Assembly: GCA_000727475.1 (NCBI GenBank)
Contig: KL647297.1
Location: 3,047,627-3,111,626 of the forward strand
DNA length: 64,000 nt
Direction of reading: 5' to 3'
Origin: Sarcocystis neurona
Lineage: Eukaryota; Apicomplexa; Conoidasida; Eucoccidiorida; Sarcocystidae
The notes under the pieces: generated by a model
Databases searched by the model: none
Told to the model about the DNA's origin: nothing
What the model saw: the letters and a program-made list of their open reading frames with translations, nothing else
Part shown: in pieces, positions 22,387 to 33,042 of the stretch
How the letters are laid out: every line of letters starts with the position of its first letter
How positions within the stretch are numbered: position 1 is the stretch's first letter
Translations under genes and position numbers: made by a program

Positions 22387-25300
22387 CTAGGATACAGCTC
22401 TTTTCTTGGCTAGAGTGGCCGCCGCAATAGCGAAAGCTTCAAAGATACGGACGGGGGCCCTGAAATCTAACGCGAAAACATCCTTCGATAGTTTCCCCAT
22501 CATTAGATAAATACTGGTATTCGCCTCCTCATCCTCCGCTTCCTCCTCCTCCGTAGCAGCAGGCGCCGATGCGGCAGCACCTGATAGGCCTTGACCTGCC
22601 TCCCTCCTGCTGCTACTGCTCCTCTTGGTCTTGCTGTTGGTGTTGCTTCTCTTCTTGCCGCTGCCGCTGCTGCTCACCGCGCGAGTAGGAGTAAGCTGCA
22701 CATTCTTCGCGGATGGGACTTTGGCTCTTCCGAAGAAAGGAAGGGAGTACGCCCGGATGCTCTCGTCCCATCTCGGCTTCACGGACTCCAAGTTGTAGGA
22801 GCCGCCTGCACGCAGGAGCAGCAGCAGCACACGCTCACGCTACAGCGGCCGAGGGAGTACCCAAGACGGAAAATTCAAGAGTTACATGTGCACAAGAGGA
22901 CCCAGTGCTGCACCGAAAAAAGAAAACTCAACAGCTTTCAAAGCAAGGAGGGCGAAAAACATCCGCAGCAGCGGCACCAGTCAAAAGTCTTGCATATATA
23001 TTTGTATATATTACCTATGTGACTGCGTGTGCACAAGTGCATCTCTATTACTATAAAAGTCACATCTGGGCAGCAGCCCAGCAGCAGGAAGCGCTGCAGC
23101 AACAGCAGCAGCACCTGCAGCGGCAGTTGTGGCCAAAGGCGAAAGGGAGGCAGTGGAACAGAGAAGACCCACAACTATACTTACTCAGATCAGCGAGGGA
23201 GAGTGAATAAAAGTATAAGAGAAACACGTAGTGAAGTACATGTGGACAGAAAACTGCATATAGATCTAGGGTGCGTACACAGAGGTGATGGACGTAGAAA
23301 GAAACTCAGAGACGCATGCGCACCTGTTGCGTTGCATACAAGCGAACGCGTGCATCACATGCCCCCGGCTACGAATACGCAGGCGATCTCCAGAGAGCCC
23401 CACACGCTGCCGAAGATTGCAGGTGCACGTACACTAGCCTATTTGTAGACCTGCATACTTATGAAGGCTGCGGCTGCCTGAACAGCTCGCAAAATAGATT
23501 CCCATATACATATATATGTAGACAGTCACGAGGGCCAGAGACTTAACAGCGCGGCACAAGCCTGCTGAGTGCCAGTATGTCCCCCCAAGAATACACCAAG
23601 ACGGCACACAAGCGTGTCTCACGAGGTGCTCAGGTACGTCCAAATGTACGTCGCTACAAGAGAGGTACGCGTCTGTACATGTTCCTCCACACACGTGTGT
23701 GAGTATATTACTGAAGAGAAATTCAGACTGCCGCCTAGAGAAAAAAGATGTACCTACATACAGAAGCTGGACACCACGTATGTAAGACACAGACTTACAT
23801 TTGTGAGCCTCGTGCAGGCACTTGCACAGGAACCTAGAGACCACTGCACGCTGCAAGCTCACTCGGATTACCTACGTAGCTGCGCGTTTACGCTGGGCCC
23901 GTGAATCACAGCGCACGCACCACAAAAGGGGAAGAGAAAGGGCTGCAGCGGCAGAGCACACACACGAACAGGCATTCTCCCCACTGGCGGTATTCGTAAA
24001 AGCATACGTCGACGCGAAGGGTGAACAAAAACAGGACACGCGACCCCGCACAACAAAAACAACAGAGTTGCCTATTGTAGGTTTCCACGTGGACGCAGCC
24101 GCACGGCAGAGGCGTACTGTCTCGAAGCAGCTTGACGCTCATTTGCCGTGGCAGGTCTCCCCGCAAGTTCGTTTCAAATTCGACTGTACAGAGTTCTGTC
24201 TCCTGCTGGTGAGGGACTACATGAATCGGGCGCAGCTCTTCCTGAGAGCTGCTTCCTCTGGATCCTTCAGGAGTTTCTGAGTGCTGCTCGCCTTTGCAGC
24301 TGGATCGCCGCCCGGATGTATGTGACTGCTCTGCTGTTTGCACTTCAGCAACTTCCCCTGCCGCTGGGAGTGTCTCGTCGCGGCTGCGGCCGCAGCTAAA
24401 GAAAAAGGGTATCCCGTTTTTCGCAGGCGACATTCCACTTTTGGCAGAAAGTTGCTGCTGCTGTTGCTGCTCGCGCTGATCAACGTCGCTAGATGCAGGC
24501 GTCCCCGATGTCGCATCCGATGTTTCTCCGTATCCCACGTCCCCCCCTACACTTCTTACATGTTGCTGCTGTTGCTGTTGTTGCAGCTCGTACCGCTGCT
24601 CTGGCGGCTGAGGCAGCCGCTGGTGCAGCACGTAATCATCCGCTTGCTGCTGGAAGGCGTACTGCTCTAGAAGTGAGTACTGTTGCTGCCGTGTGTACTG
24701 CTGCTGCAGCTGCCGTGCGTACTGCTGCTGCTGCAGCACGTAAGGCTGCGGCAGTTGCCCGTGAGCAGCTGCTGGTGCTGCCGTTGCTGGAAACGTCGTG
24801 TCCTGGAAGTTTACGGGCTGCTGGTACACCCTGATTACCCTGGTGTAGATGATTTTCTTCGAGGACGACGCAGCCGCACGGACAGCGGCTGCAGCAGCAG
24901 TTGCAGCTGCCGTCGAGGCGGCAGCAGCAGCAGCAGCAGAAAACGAGTAGGGGGCGTCGGCCTCAGACGTGAGGGCCAGGGGTGAGGGCAGCGCTTCACC
25001 TCCTTCAAGTTTGCACGGCTGTTTCATTCCCCAGTGCCTAAGTGAGAAGCGGGTCCCCCAGAAACCTGCGTGCAAGGTGCCCAGGTAATCCTTTCCGTAA
25101 GTTTCAGCGGCTTCCGCCGCAGCCAGGAGCTGCTGATGGGCGCCTGCAGTTCTCTCTTCAACGCCCTCCTGCTCACTAGCGAAGCCGCAGCGTGAGGCAG
25201 CCTCCAGCAGAGCATGAGAAGGAAGAAAAAAATCGACTGCTGAGTACTCAGACTGTCGTCGACCAAAGAGCAACATCACTGGCCCTTCCTGGTGTTGCTG

Positions 25301-25546
25301 CGTACCCACTTTCCTCTGTTCCTCCACACCCTGCGTCTGGTGTTGCAGTGCACGGTGCTGCGCCTGCTGCTGCTGCGGCTGATGCTGCACAGCAACCTGC
25401 TGCTGCAGACCGAGCTGGCGGCAGCTTGCAGCATCTGCGAAGAGGAAGTACGCGTGCGGATAGACGAAGGAGCTGCCTGAGGGCGTACGGAGGCGCCGGA
25501 TCTCGCAGTGGAGATATCTGCGCATGCAGCAGTTGCGGAAGAACAT
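22387..25546 (-). CDS. Tubby-domain (TULP-like) protein with large low-complexity insertions
   Basis: Exon 1 runs from 25546 (candidate ATG, MFFRNCC) or from an acceptor at 25518 to 24118. Exon 2 is 22805-22387. The GTACGC donor and GTGCAG acceptor agree in phase 1. Tubby landmarks appear in order: YLHCEIRRLRTPSG, YPHAYFLF, VMLLFGRRQSEYSAVDFFLP, YLGTLHAGFWGTRFSLR, CTVEFETNLRGDLPRQMSV, VKPRWDESIRAYSLPFFGR, AKNVQL, and GKLSKDVFALDFRAPVRIFE ending AFAIAAATLAKKRA. Tubby proteins fold as a closed beta-barrel around a central helix and bind phosphoinositides, often acting in membrane or ciliary trafficking. Here the barrel is split by Gln/His, Ala and Gln/Tyr runs, the longest at about 24.95-24.25 kb, and by an acidic Ser/Lys insert in exon 2. 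The loop between MSV and KPRW is unusually short. The N terminus is unresolved. Confidence 0.9.
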
Positions 25547-26199
25547 GGTAAAAATACGACGCAGGGAAAACGCACGCAGCAAACGAAAAACAGTAACATC
25601 ACCGCGGACAGCCCTGCCGACGCCAAAGATAGACAGAGGGAAGCTACAGAGAGCAGACAATGAGGAAGACGCACGCCCACACGTGAAAAGGTCTCGACAA
25701 CACCTGCAAGCAATCTACTTCTGTCCACACGCGCGCGCACAGTCCGCCCAGAAAGTAACAGCTGCCTGCATGACTGCGAAGATAAGAGATGCGCTACATG
25801 AGGAAGATGCCTTGCAGCACTCGCAGGAACAGGGAACATCGTAGATAGCAGTGCGTATCGCGCCACAAACAAGAAGCATTTGAGAGAAGAAGAGGCAGCT
25901 GTTTCCCCCGGGCACGAATGGAGGGAAGGCGTAGCGCCGTGCAAGAAACCGCCCATAAAATGAGAGGACTACGGGAAGAAGAAGGCAAGCAGAAATGCAG
26001 CGACGAGCACCAAATGCAAAGGAGGAAGAAGGGAGAAACCGATAGGCGGGACGGAAACGCGTCCGCATACGAAGCCCACGAGAGGGAAAAGAAGAGCCAA
26101 AGGGACGCAGCAGTAACTGCAACGCGAAACGCAGCATCAGCCGCGACAGGCGATTTCATGGTGGGGGCAGCTGTTAGCAACTGCCACGTATCATACGGT

Positions 26200-27350
26200 T
26201 TCCCCGATACAGCATTTCCAGCAACTACGGCCTCCAGGGCAGCGGCAGCCGGAACAGCAGCAGCAGCAGCGGCCACAAACGCAGGCGGAACCGCAGCACG
26301 AGCAGCTGCAAGAGCAAGAGCAGCAATAGCAACACTCGGATTAGCAGAAGCAGTTGCTGCAACAGCAGTGGCAGCAACAATCAAGTCAGCAGCAGCAGCC
26401 ATAACAGCAGCGGCAGCAACACTCGAATCAGCAGCAGCAGCAGCAGCCACAACAGCAGTGGCAGCAACTGCAGCAGTCGCGACAGCTCTACGGCGGCCGT
26501 AGGAACGGCGGCGGTCGGAAAAGCAACGGCACTACTGTTTGCGGCAGCAGCCGTCGGAGCAGTTATAGCAGCGGCAAGAACAACAGGAGCAACAGCAGCA
26601 CCAGCAAGAAGAGCAGTAACAGATGTGACGCTCGCGACGAGCAGAGTCAAGAGCAGCAGCATCCTACCCTCGCGGTTCTGCAAGAAAGGCGCTTTTCCGT
26701 CGCATCTCTTCAGCGACAACTCTCCAGAACACGGTCAAAGGCACCTGTGCACCAGCAGGAGCAGCAGAGAAAGCAACCTCTGCATCAGCGACCCGCGTAA
26801 GCGACAGAGACGCGAGGTGTAACAGCAGGCAGCAGCACCAAGCAGCACCACATCACACAGGAGCAGCAGCAACAGCACGACGCAGCAGGACACTGCAGCC
26901 CCACACAAGCCGCAGCCGAGGATTATGCGCTCCGCGAGCAGCATGCAGTAGTCAGCCAGAGATTGCAGGAATGGCCAAACACCAGCTGCAGTAAAATTAG
27001 AGGACAGCTAGGTGCTGCGGAGAGGCGCAAGAAGGTACAGACACAAAAGTAGGACGCCTCATCAAACGTGAACGGGCAGAAGGAGTGTTACGGGGAGCGG
27101 CAGCACGCGATCCGCGGCAGTAGAACTGGCAGCAGAACAGCAACAGCGGAGGTGGCACGAGCGACAACACATACGCAGCACCAACAGCAGCACCAGTGAG
27201 AGAGGAGGTGCAGCAAATTCTGCAGCAGCGACATCAGCAACAGCACATGGAGAGGGTACCCTTGTATCCGGAAGCAGCAAGCCGTGACACATGCAGCAGC
27301 ATCAGCACCAGCAGAAGAGAGAAGCCGACACCTAACAGGAGAGGCAGGGT
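26200..27350 (+). repeat. CAG-oriented low-complexity tract
   Basis: Dense CAG/GCA triplets on the plus strand lie between two minus-strand genes whose exons carry CTG on the plus strand. The plus frame reads Ala/Thr runs (25918-26502) and the minus frames read Leu/Cys. No splice-supported exon on either strand was found. It is either intronic or intergenic repeat, or a remnant of a plus-strand coding repeat. Confidence 0.6.
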
Positions 27351-27433
27351 CCAGTTCACGCACCCCGGATACCGCAAGTAAAACAGCAGAAGGGACAGCT
27401 ACAAGCACAGCTGCACGCCAGGCTGCTGCTCAC

Positions 27434-30400
27434 AACGTAAGAGAGATGCTGCAGGGTCGCTTCGTGGACTGAAAAACACGCTTTTCTTCCGGTGCACTGA
27501 GCAAAGAGTGAAGCAGGCATCCAGCTGTCATCTTCTGTTTGCTGCTTTCTCTCTGTGCCTCCTTCTCCATCCCCTTCTTCGCCTCCTGCTATATGCAACA
27601 AACCCTGTGCACGTTGCTGCTGCGCCAACGCGTGCGGCTGGAAGAAAGGCGACTGGCAGTAGAGCTGCTGCTGCTTCTGTCCAAGCTGCTGCTGTTGTGT
27701 GAAGGACTCCAGGCTCTGGTGTGGCTGCTGCGGCTGTTGCTGGGGCAACTGCTGCGCCGTACACCTGCCCTGATCCCGTTGCTGCGCGACAGCATCGCTC
27801 GCGTCCTCTGGTTGCCGCTGTTGCTGCTGCCCAGAGGAAGCCTCCGCAGCAACAGCAGCAGCAGCAGATGCTGTTCCCGGTGGACCCGTCTGCAGGTGCG
27901 GCTGTGCCGACGGCTCCTTCCACTCCGGTGGCAGTCCTTTCTCTAGCAGGAGGTGCCGTAGCAGCCAGTAGCAGCTGAGCGGCAACAACACATAGACGCA
28001 GTCTGCGCACCTGCAGTGGCGCGAGGTATATCGCAAGCAAAAATTATATGCAACAGGACGCATGTTTCGAAAGATACACGTCGACTCGACACACACGAGG
28101 TGTTTGTCTTGCTGCTCAACCCCTCCTCGAGAAAAGCGGTATGTTGTAGGTACTCAGACACAAGAAAAGACTTTACTTTCTCCACATAATCTAGATATAC
28201 TCTCGTTTGTGCTTGTTCTCCTGCGCGACGCTTCTCTGTATTCGGTGACACATTTAAATTGAAAGTCTAAGAAGCTTTTGCGCAACTGCAAAGAAATGTA
28301 GTCTCCAACAATACCCTAGAGTACACCTGTAAATGTGTATGTATGACTACAACATACACACATACATACGTATTTGTGTATGTGAGACAGTTGTTCTACA
28401 GGTACTTCGTTACACTATCATACAAGGAGATACTACCCATGTTGTAGGTTTTACGTAATAGGTACATACATCTAGATGTCGCAGGTCAATAGCTTAAGTG
28501 TGTTCCTCATGTACACGTATATATGCGTATTCCCTACGTTTTTTCATTCTCGGTTTCTCTCTCTATATATGCAGACATACATATGTATATGTCTCCGTGT
28601 CTGGTGTACGTACACTTGAGAAAGTTTATATCTCACGACCTGTACGTAAAAAAGACAGAGGAGACACCTCCATAGAAGAATGTGGAGTATTCCTTTTTCC
28701 TGCAACAATGCATGCCGCTCTTCCGCAGCACAGCCAATTGCTTCTGCGGCGATATATTGCGCGTGGCGCCCAGAAGGATATAGCAGCAACAGCAGGAGGC
28801 ACGCATGCATTTCCATGTGACGTTTACGTCTCTCTAAGTAATCTGAAAAATAATCATAGAGACTTCACACTGAGACATGGAAGGGCGCACGTTCACGCCA
28901 AAAACGAGGACGCACGGGTGCACACGTCCACACATACACACACGTACATGCGCTGATGTCCACAAGTCTACATTCGCATGCAACTATATCCACAGATGCA
29001 TGGACTTACATGTATATATATGTATACGTACGCGGATACACATATGCATAAATATATATACATATATATATGTGTAAATACGTACGTATGCGGTATTGCT
29101 GAATGTAGGAAGCCAAAGATATGCTTATGCTCAGGGATTCTAGTTTATGAATGTACACGAGATTGAAGTGACACAGAGAGAGACAGAGAGAGAATGAAGG
29201 CCGCGGAGTTGCAGGCAGGAGCACACCTCCCTAGCAGGCGCAGGTCGTCGTAGCGATGAGCGATACAGCAGCAGACGGGGAGGAGCGCCTCATCCAACAC
29301 ACGTTCGAGTTTTGCTGCTCCTGCGTCTCTGACATGCTGCAGCACGAGTAGGGGAGTCACTTGCTGTTTGTCTGCTGTTGCTGCAGCAGCCTGCTCACAG
29401 CCAGAAGCACCGGCAGCACGAGGAGCGGCAGCGCAGGTTTCAACGCTGCCCGTCTCCCGCCCGTATCCCTGACAAATCCCATTCTCTTGCTGCTGGTGTG
29501 CCGGAGGCGGAAACAGGTACTGCTGCTCCTGGCCTTGCCACGCTTGTCCATGAAATTGGTGCTCCTGCTGCTGCTGCTGCTGCGGGCAGCTGAAGTGCTG
29601 CGTCGGTCGCGTGTAACTCGAGTGGTGTTGCTGCTGCGGGTGTAGCAGCGGCTGCTGCTGCTGTGCATGCAGAAAAGGTTCTGGCAAAGTGGTCGGCGTC
29701 AGCTGCTGCTGCTCCTTTTTCTCCTCCAGCGCATCCTGCTGTTGCTGGAGCCCCTGCAGCTTCTTCAACAGCAGCAAGCAGCCCGCATACGTCAGCAGCA
29801 GCTGCTCCACAGGCATCCGTGCGACAAAGTGTACTGCCGCAGCTGCGAGACCTGCAGCAGAATCGCCAACAGACAGTCGCATGTTTCTCTTCACGCGTAT
29901 CGGTGCCTCAACCATAAATCCTCGCACACAAAAACAGGCACCTATACACATGTATACACTGTTCATGTAGGCTTGCGACGACGTGTGGCTCTGTAGTGTC
30001 CACGCGATGGTACGCGCAAGACCACGTAGACAAAGCAGCCCGACAGCTGCAGCATCAGCAGGTCTCGCGAGCACACCGCAGCGAGAGCGGCATCTCCCTA
30101 ATCCCCAGAGGCCTCTGCGGAGTTTTCTCTCTCTCTCTCACCCGAAACAGCCGAAGCACAAAATGTAGCAGCAGCGTCGGCTGCTTCACGCGAGAGATCA
30201 GCAAGGTTGGAGCCATCGCCGGCAGCAGTAGTAGCATCCGCACAAAAAGCAGCAGCGGCGGGGTGCGTTTGCAGCAGGCGGCAGAAGTCCAGCAGACGCC
30301 AGAGTGTCTCGGCAGAGACGTGATCTTCTTGCTCAAAAGCCAGCAGTACGACTCGCTCAGGTGTTCCAAATAGTTCGCTGTGAATGCGACCAAAGAGAGG

Positions 30401-33042
30401 CAGCGACTCCAGCAAACTCGCGTGCACAGCAGCAGAGTACGTTACTGTAAACGGCTGCAAGGCCATGCAGCCCCCTGCTTCTTCACTCTTCTTTTGAGAT
30501 CCTTTATCTGCGCGCTTTCCTGCGAAGAACAATATACTGCTGCTAACGCTGCCGCCCCCTCCCCCCTCCCCGCGCCTACTGCTGCCAGCAGTGTTGCTGC
30601 CGCTGCCCCTGCGGCTGCTGCGACTGTCGCTGCTGCTGCTGCCGCCACTGCAGCTGCTGCTGCTAGTGCTGGCGACGCTGTCAGCGAAAGACTCGCTCTT
30701 CGTGCCGTTTGCTGGCAGGTCTTCGCCGCTCTCGTATTCGGTCTTTGACCCTTTCTGCGCGCAAAGAGACGTCAAGCAACACACTACCGGAATATATCTA
30801 TATTTAACTACACAGTCACACAGGGAGACATATACACAAATGTACAGATAGAGCAGGAGAGATAGAGACGAAAATGTACATGTTATTCTACACATACTGA
30901 TTACTCACATACACTGGATGAGAGAGAGAGACAGAGACACAGGGCTATATCGTGTATCCATGTAACAAACCGCGTCCATCTACACACATGCCTGTTGTGT
31001 GTGTGTGTATCAGCAAACACCAGCAGAATGCCATCACGCCACATTATAAAGTGACGCATACACTTCGCGTCTTTGTTCAGTCATAAGCCTGTCATATATA
31101 TATATATATATACACATTTATGTACGCACGTGTGTATGGAGGTATATATATATATATATATAGGTATGTATGTATGTATGTATGTATATTTTTGTAGATA
31201 CACGTCCGTCCGCGTATCTTCTGGCGCGTCCCTCGCCCGCAGTGTGAAGTGCGAAAGAACGAGAAACAGAGCCTTCTTCGGGTCCATCATCCCTTGGTAG
31301 AACGCCGCGCAAACACACCGAAGCAAAAGATGTTTGTGCCACACGTCCCCCACCTGGGTGGCTATTCAGCTTATTGCATCGCTTCGAATGTATGAATATT
31401 CATACACACCTGCATACATTAATACTGATACACCTGCACGAATGAATACATACGCATATATATAGGCATACATCAACATAACTGCATATACATATATGGC
31501 AGAGTATGTCACATACGTATATTCACATACGCATACATACATATACACATATATATATTCGTACCCACATGTATACATTGATACTGATACACCTGTACGC
31601 GTGAATACAGATGCATATATATATATATATACACACGTACACACATGGCAGAGTATGTCCGTACGTATATATACATACATATGTATGTATATGTATATAT
31701 ATAGGGAAGGAACGTACCCATGCATCTACGCGGATATAGTATATACGACTTTGAAACCTGAAATCAGTCTTTCTAACACAGTTCTCCTGTCCATTTATCT
31801 GTCTGTGTGTGTATACCTTTCCTCACTAGTACAAAAGCCACTGCCAGGAAAACAGAAGGCACTCGTACTGTTCCAGCGACATCACCATCTATTCATTCTC
31901 ATCTGCCTGATGATTCTCTACAGGAGTGGCATATAGACGTATGAGAACGTAAGAACCCGCCAGCCATGCTGGGTCCTCCAAAGTCCCTCAAGTCCTTACA
32001 CGTATAAGCATAAGTATATGTATACACACATATACACGCATACATTCATTTGATGCCATGTATATATATACACTGACGTATATACATGTATATATATGCT
32101 GTGTGAGAGGGAGAGGGACAATAATCACATTTACGTTTCCCTCTATGTATACATGTGTATCTGCAGATGTACCATCACCTCTGCAGCAGCAAAGGATACA
32201 TGCAGCCTTACTCGCGGTGCAGCGTGCCGGCAGCGGTATTTCATCACGGTGATTGTGAGACGCACTAGTGGATCTCCCTGGGGTCTCTCTCTCTTTGCAA
32301 AAGGCCAGTCGCATCCCTGCAGGTACTGCTTCTGCTCCAAGTACGTCCGCAGCATTTGTTGCTGCAGCGTGGGTTGCTGCAGCGCAGGCAGCACATAGTG
32401 ACAGTCTTGCTGTGGCGTGTAAGGCTGCTGCACACACCGCTGCTGGAGATTGGCTTGCTGCAGGTGCTGCTGTTGTTGCGGAAGAAGGAGAGGCGGCGCC
32501 TGCTGCTGGACGACGTCACCTGGGTGGACAAGTAGCTGCTGCGGCAGGGGCTGTTGCATGCAGTGTTGCTGCAGAGAGGGCGTAGCTGCCGCTGCTGCGG
32601 TCCCCTGCAGATGCTTTGCGAAGAACGGCTGTCCTTCCTGTCGCCCGTATAGCTGCTGCTGCTGTGCCGTGCCGTACAGACTCGCCTGCTGCTGCTGCTG
32701 CTGTGCGTGACGACAGAGGAATTGCTGCTGCAGCTTCCGCTCCTGCTGCAGCGGGCCACTCAGGGAACCCCCTGTCTTCCAGGCCTCCTCCATCCCTGCT
32801 TTTTTATTCCACGCCTCACTGCGTCTCCCCCTGCAATTCTCCCAATCTGTAGAAGCGCACACGCTGCTGCGGGTGCTGCTGCTCGCTCCATCGCTGCTGC
32901 TGCAGCTGAGCGCTTCGTCAGCGCCTATGGTACCCACACCACGCAGCTGCTGATGCGACCGTTGCGGCGCGGGTGTGTACGAAGGGAAAGGAAACGTCAT
33001 CGGTATCCTGCTAAATACACGCAAGCGCGTACACCGTATCAA
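27434..33042 (-). CDS. Five-exon Gln-rich protein with transit-like N terminus; possible organellar helical-repeat protein
   Basis: Exons, right to left: 33042-32212, 31353-31204, 30754-30142, 29851-29227 and 28010-27434. Donors are GTAAGG, GTGTAT, GTGAGA, GTGTGC and GTGAGC. The four introns have phases 0, 0, 1 and 2, and all match. The start MIRCTRLRVFSRIPMTFPF is Arg-rich without acidic residues, like a mitochondrial presequence. After a Gln-rich domain come helix-forming stretches: KHLLLRCVCAAFYQGMMDPK, KALFLVLSHFTLRARDAPED, ETLWRLLDFCRLLQTHP, VHFVARMPVEQLLLTYAGCL, LERVLDEALLPVCC and LLPLSCYWLLRHLLLEKGLP. That pattern of leucine-rich helices recalls heptatricopeptide/RAP-type organelle RNA-binding proteins of apicomplexans, but this is only a resemblance. 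The last exon ends at a donor, so the 3' end is missing and may lie in 25.6-27.4 kb. Confidence 0.6.
31391..31664 (+). repeat. Duplicated AT-rich segment in an intergenic or intron region
   Basis: Two copies, about 31391-31516 and 31558-31664, share the order ACATT.ATACTGATACACCT, CGNGTGAATACA, TATATATA and ATGGCAGAGTATGTC. It lies between exon 1 of the minus-strand gene at 33-27 kb and exon 2, close to exon 2. Confidence 0.8.

Noticed and set aside
25794..26450. Minus-strand Ala-rich 218-residue frame
   Set aside because: It consists almost wholly of triplet-repeat translation and joins a hydrophobic shadow; no phase-matched splice link to either minus-strand gene was found.
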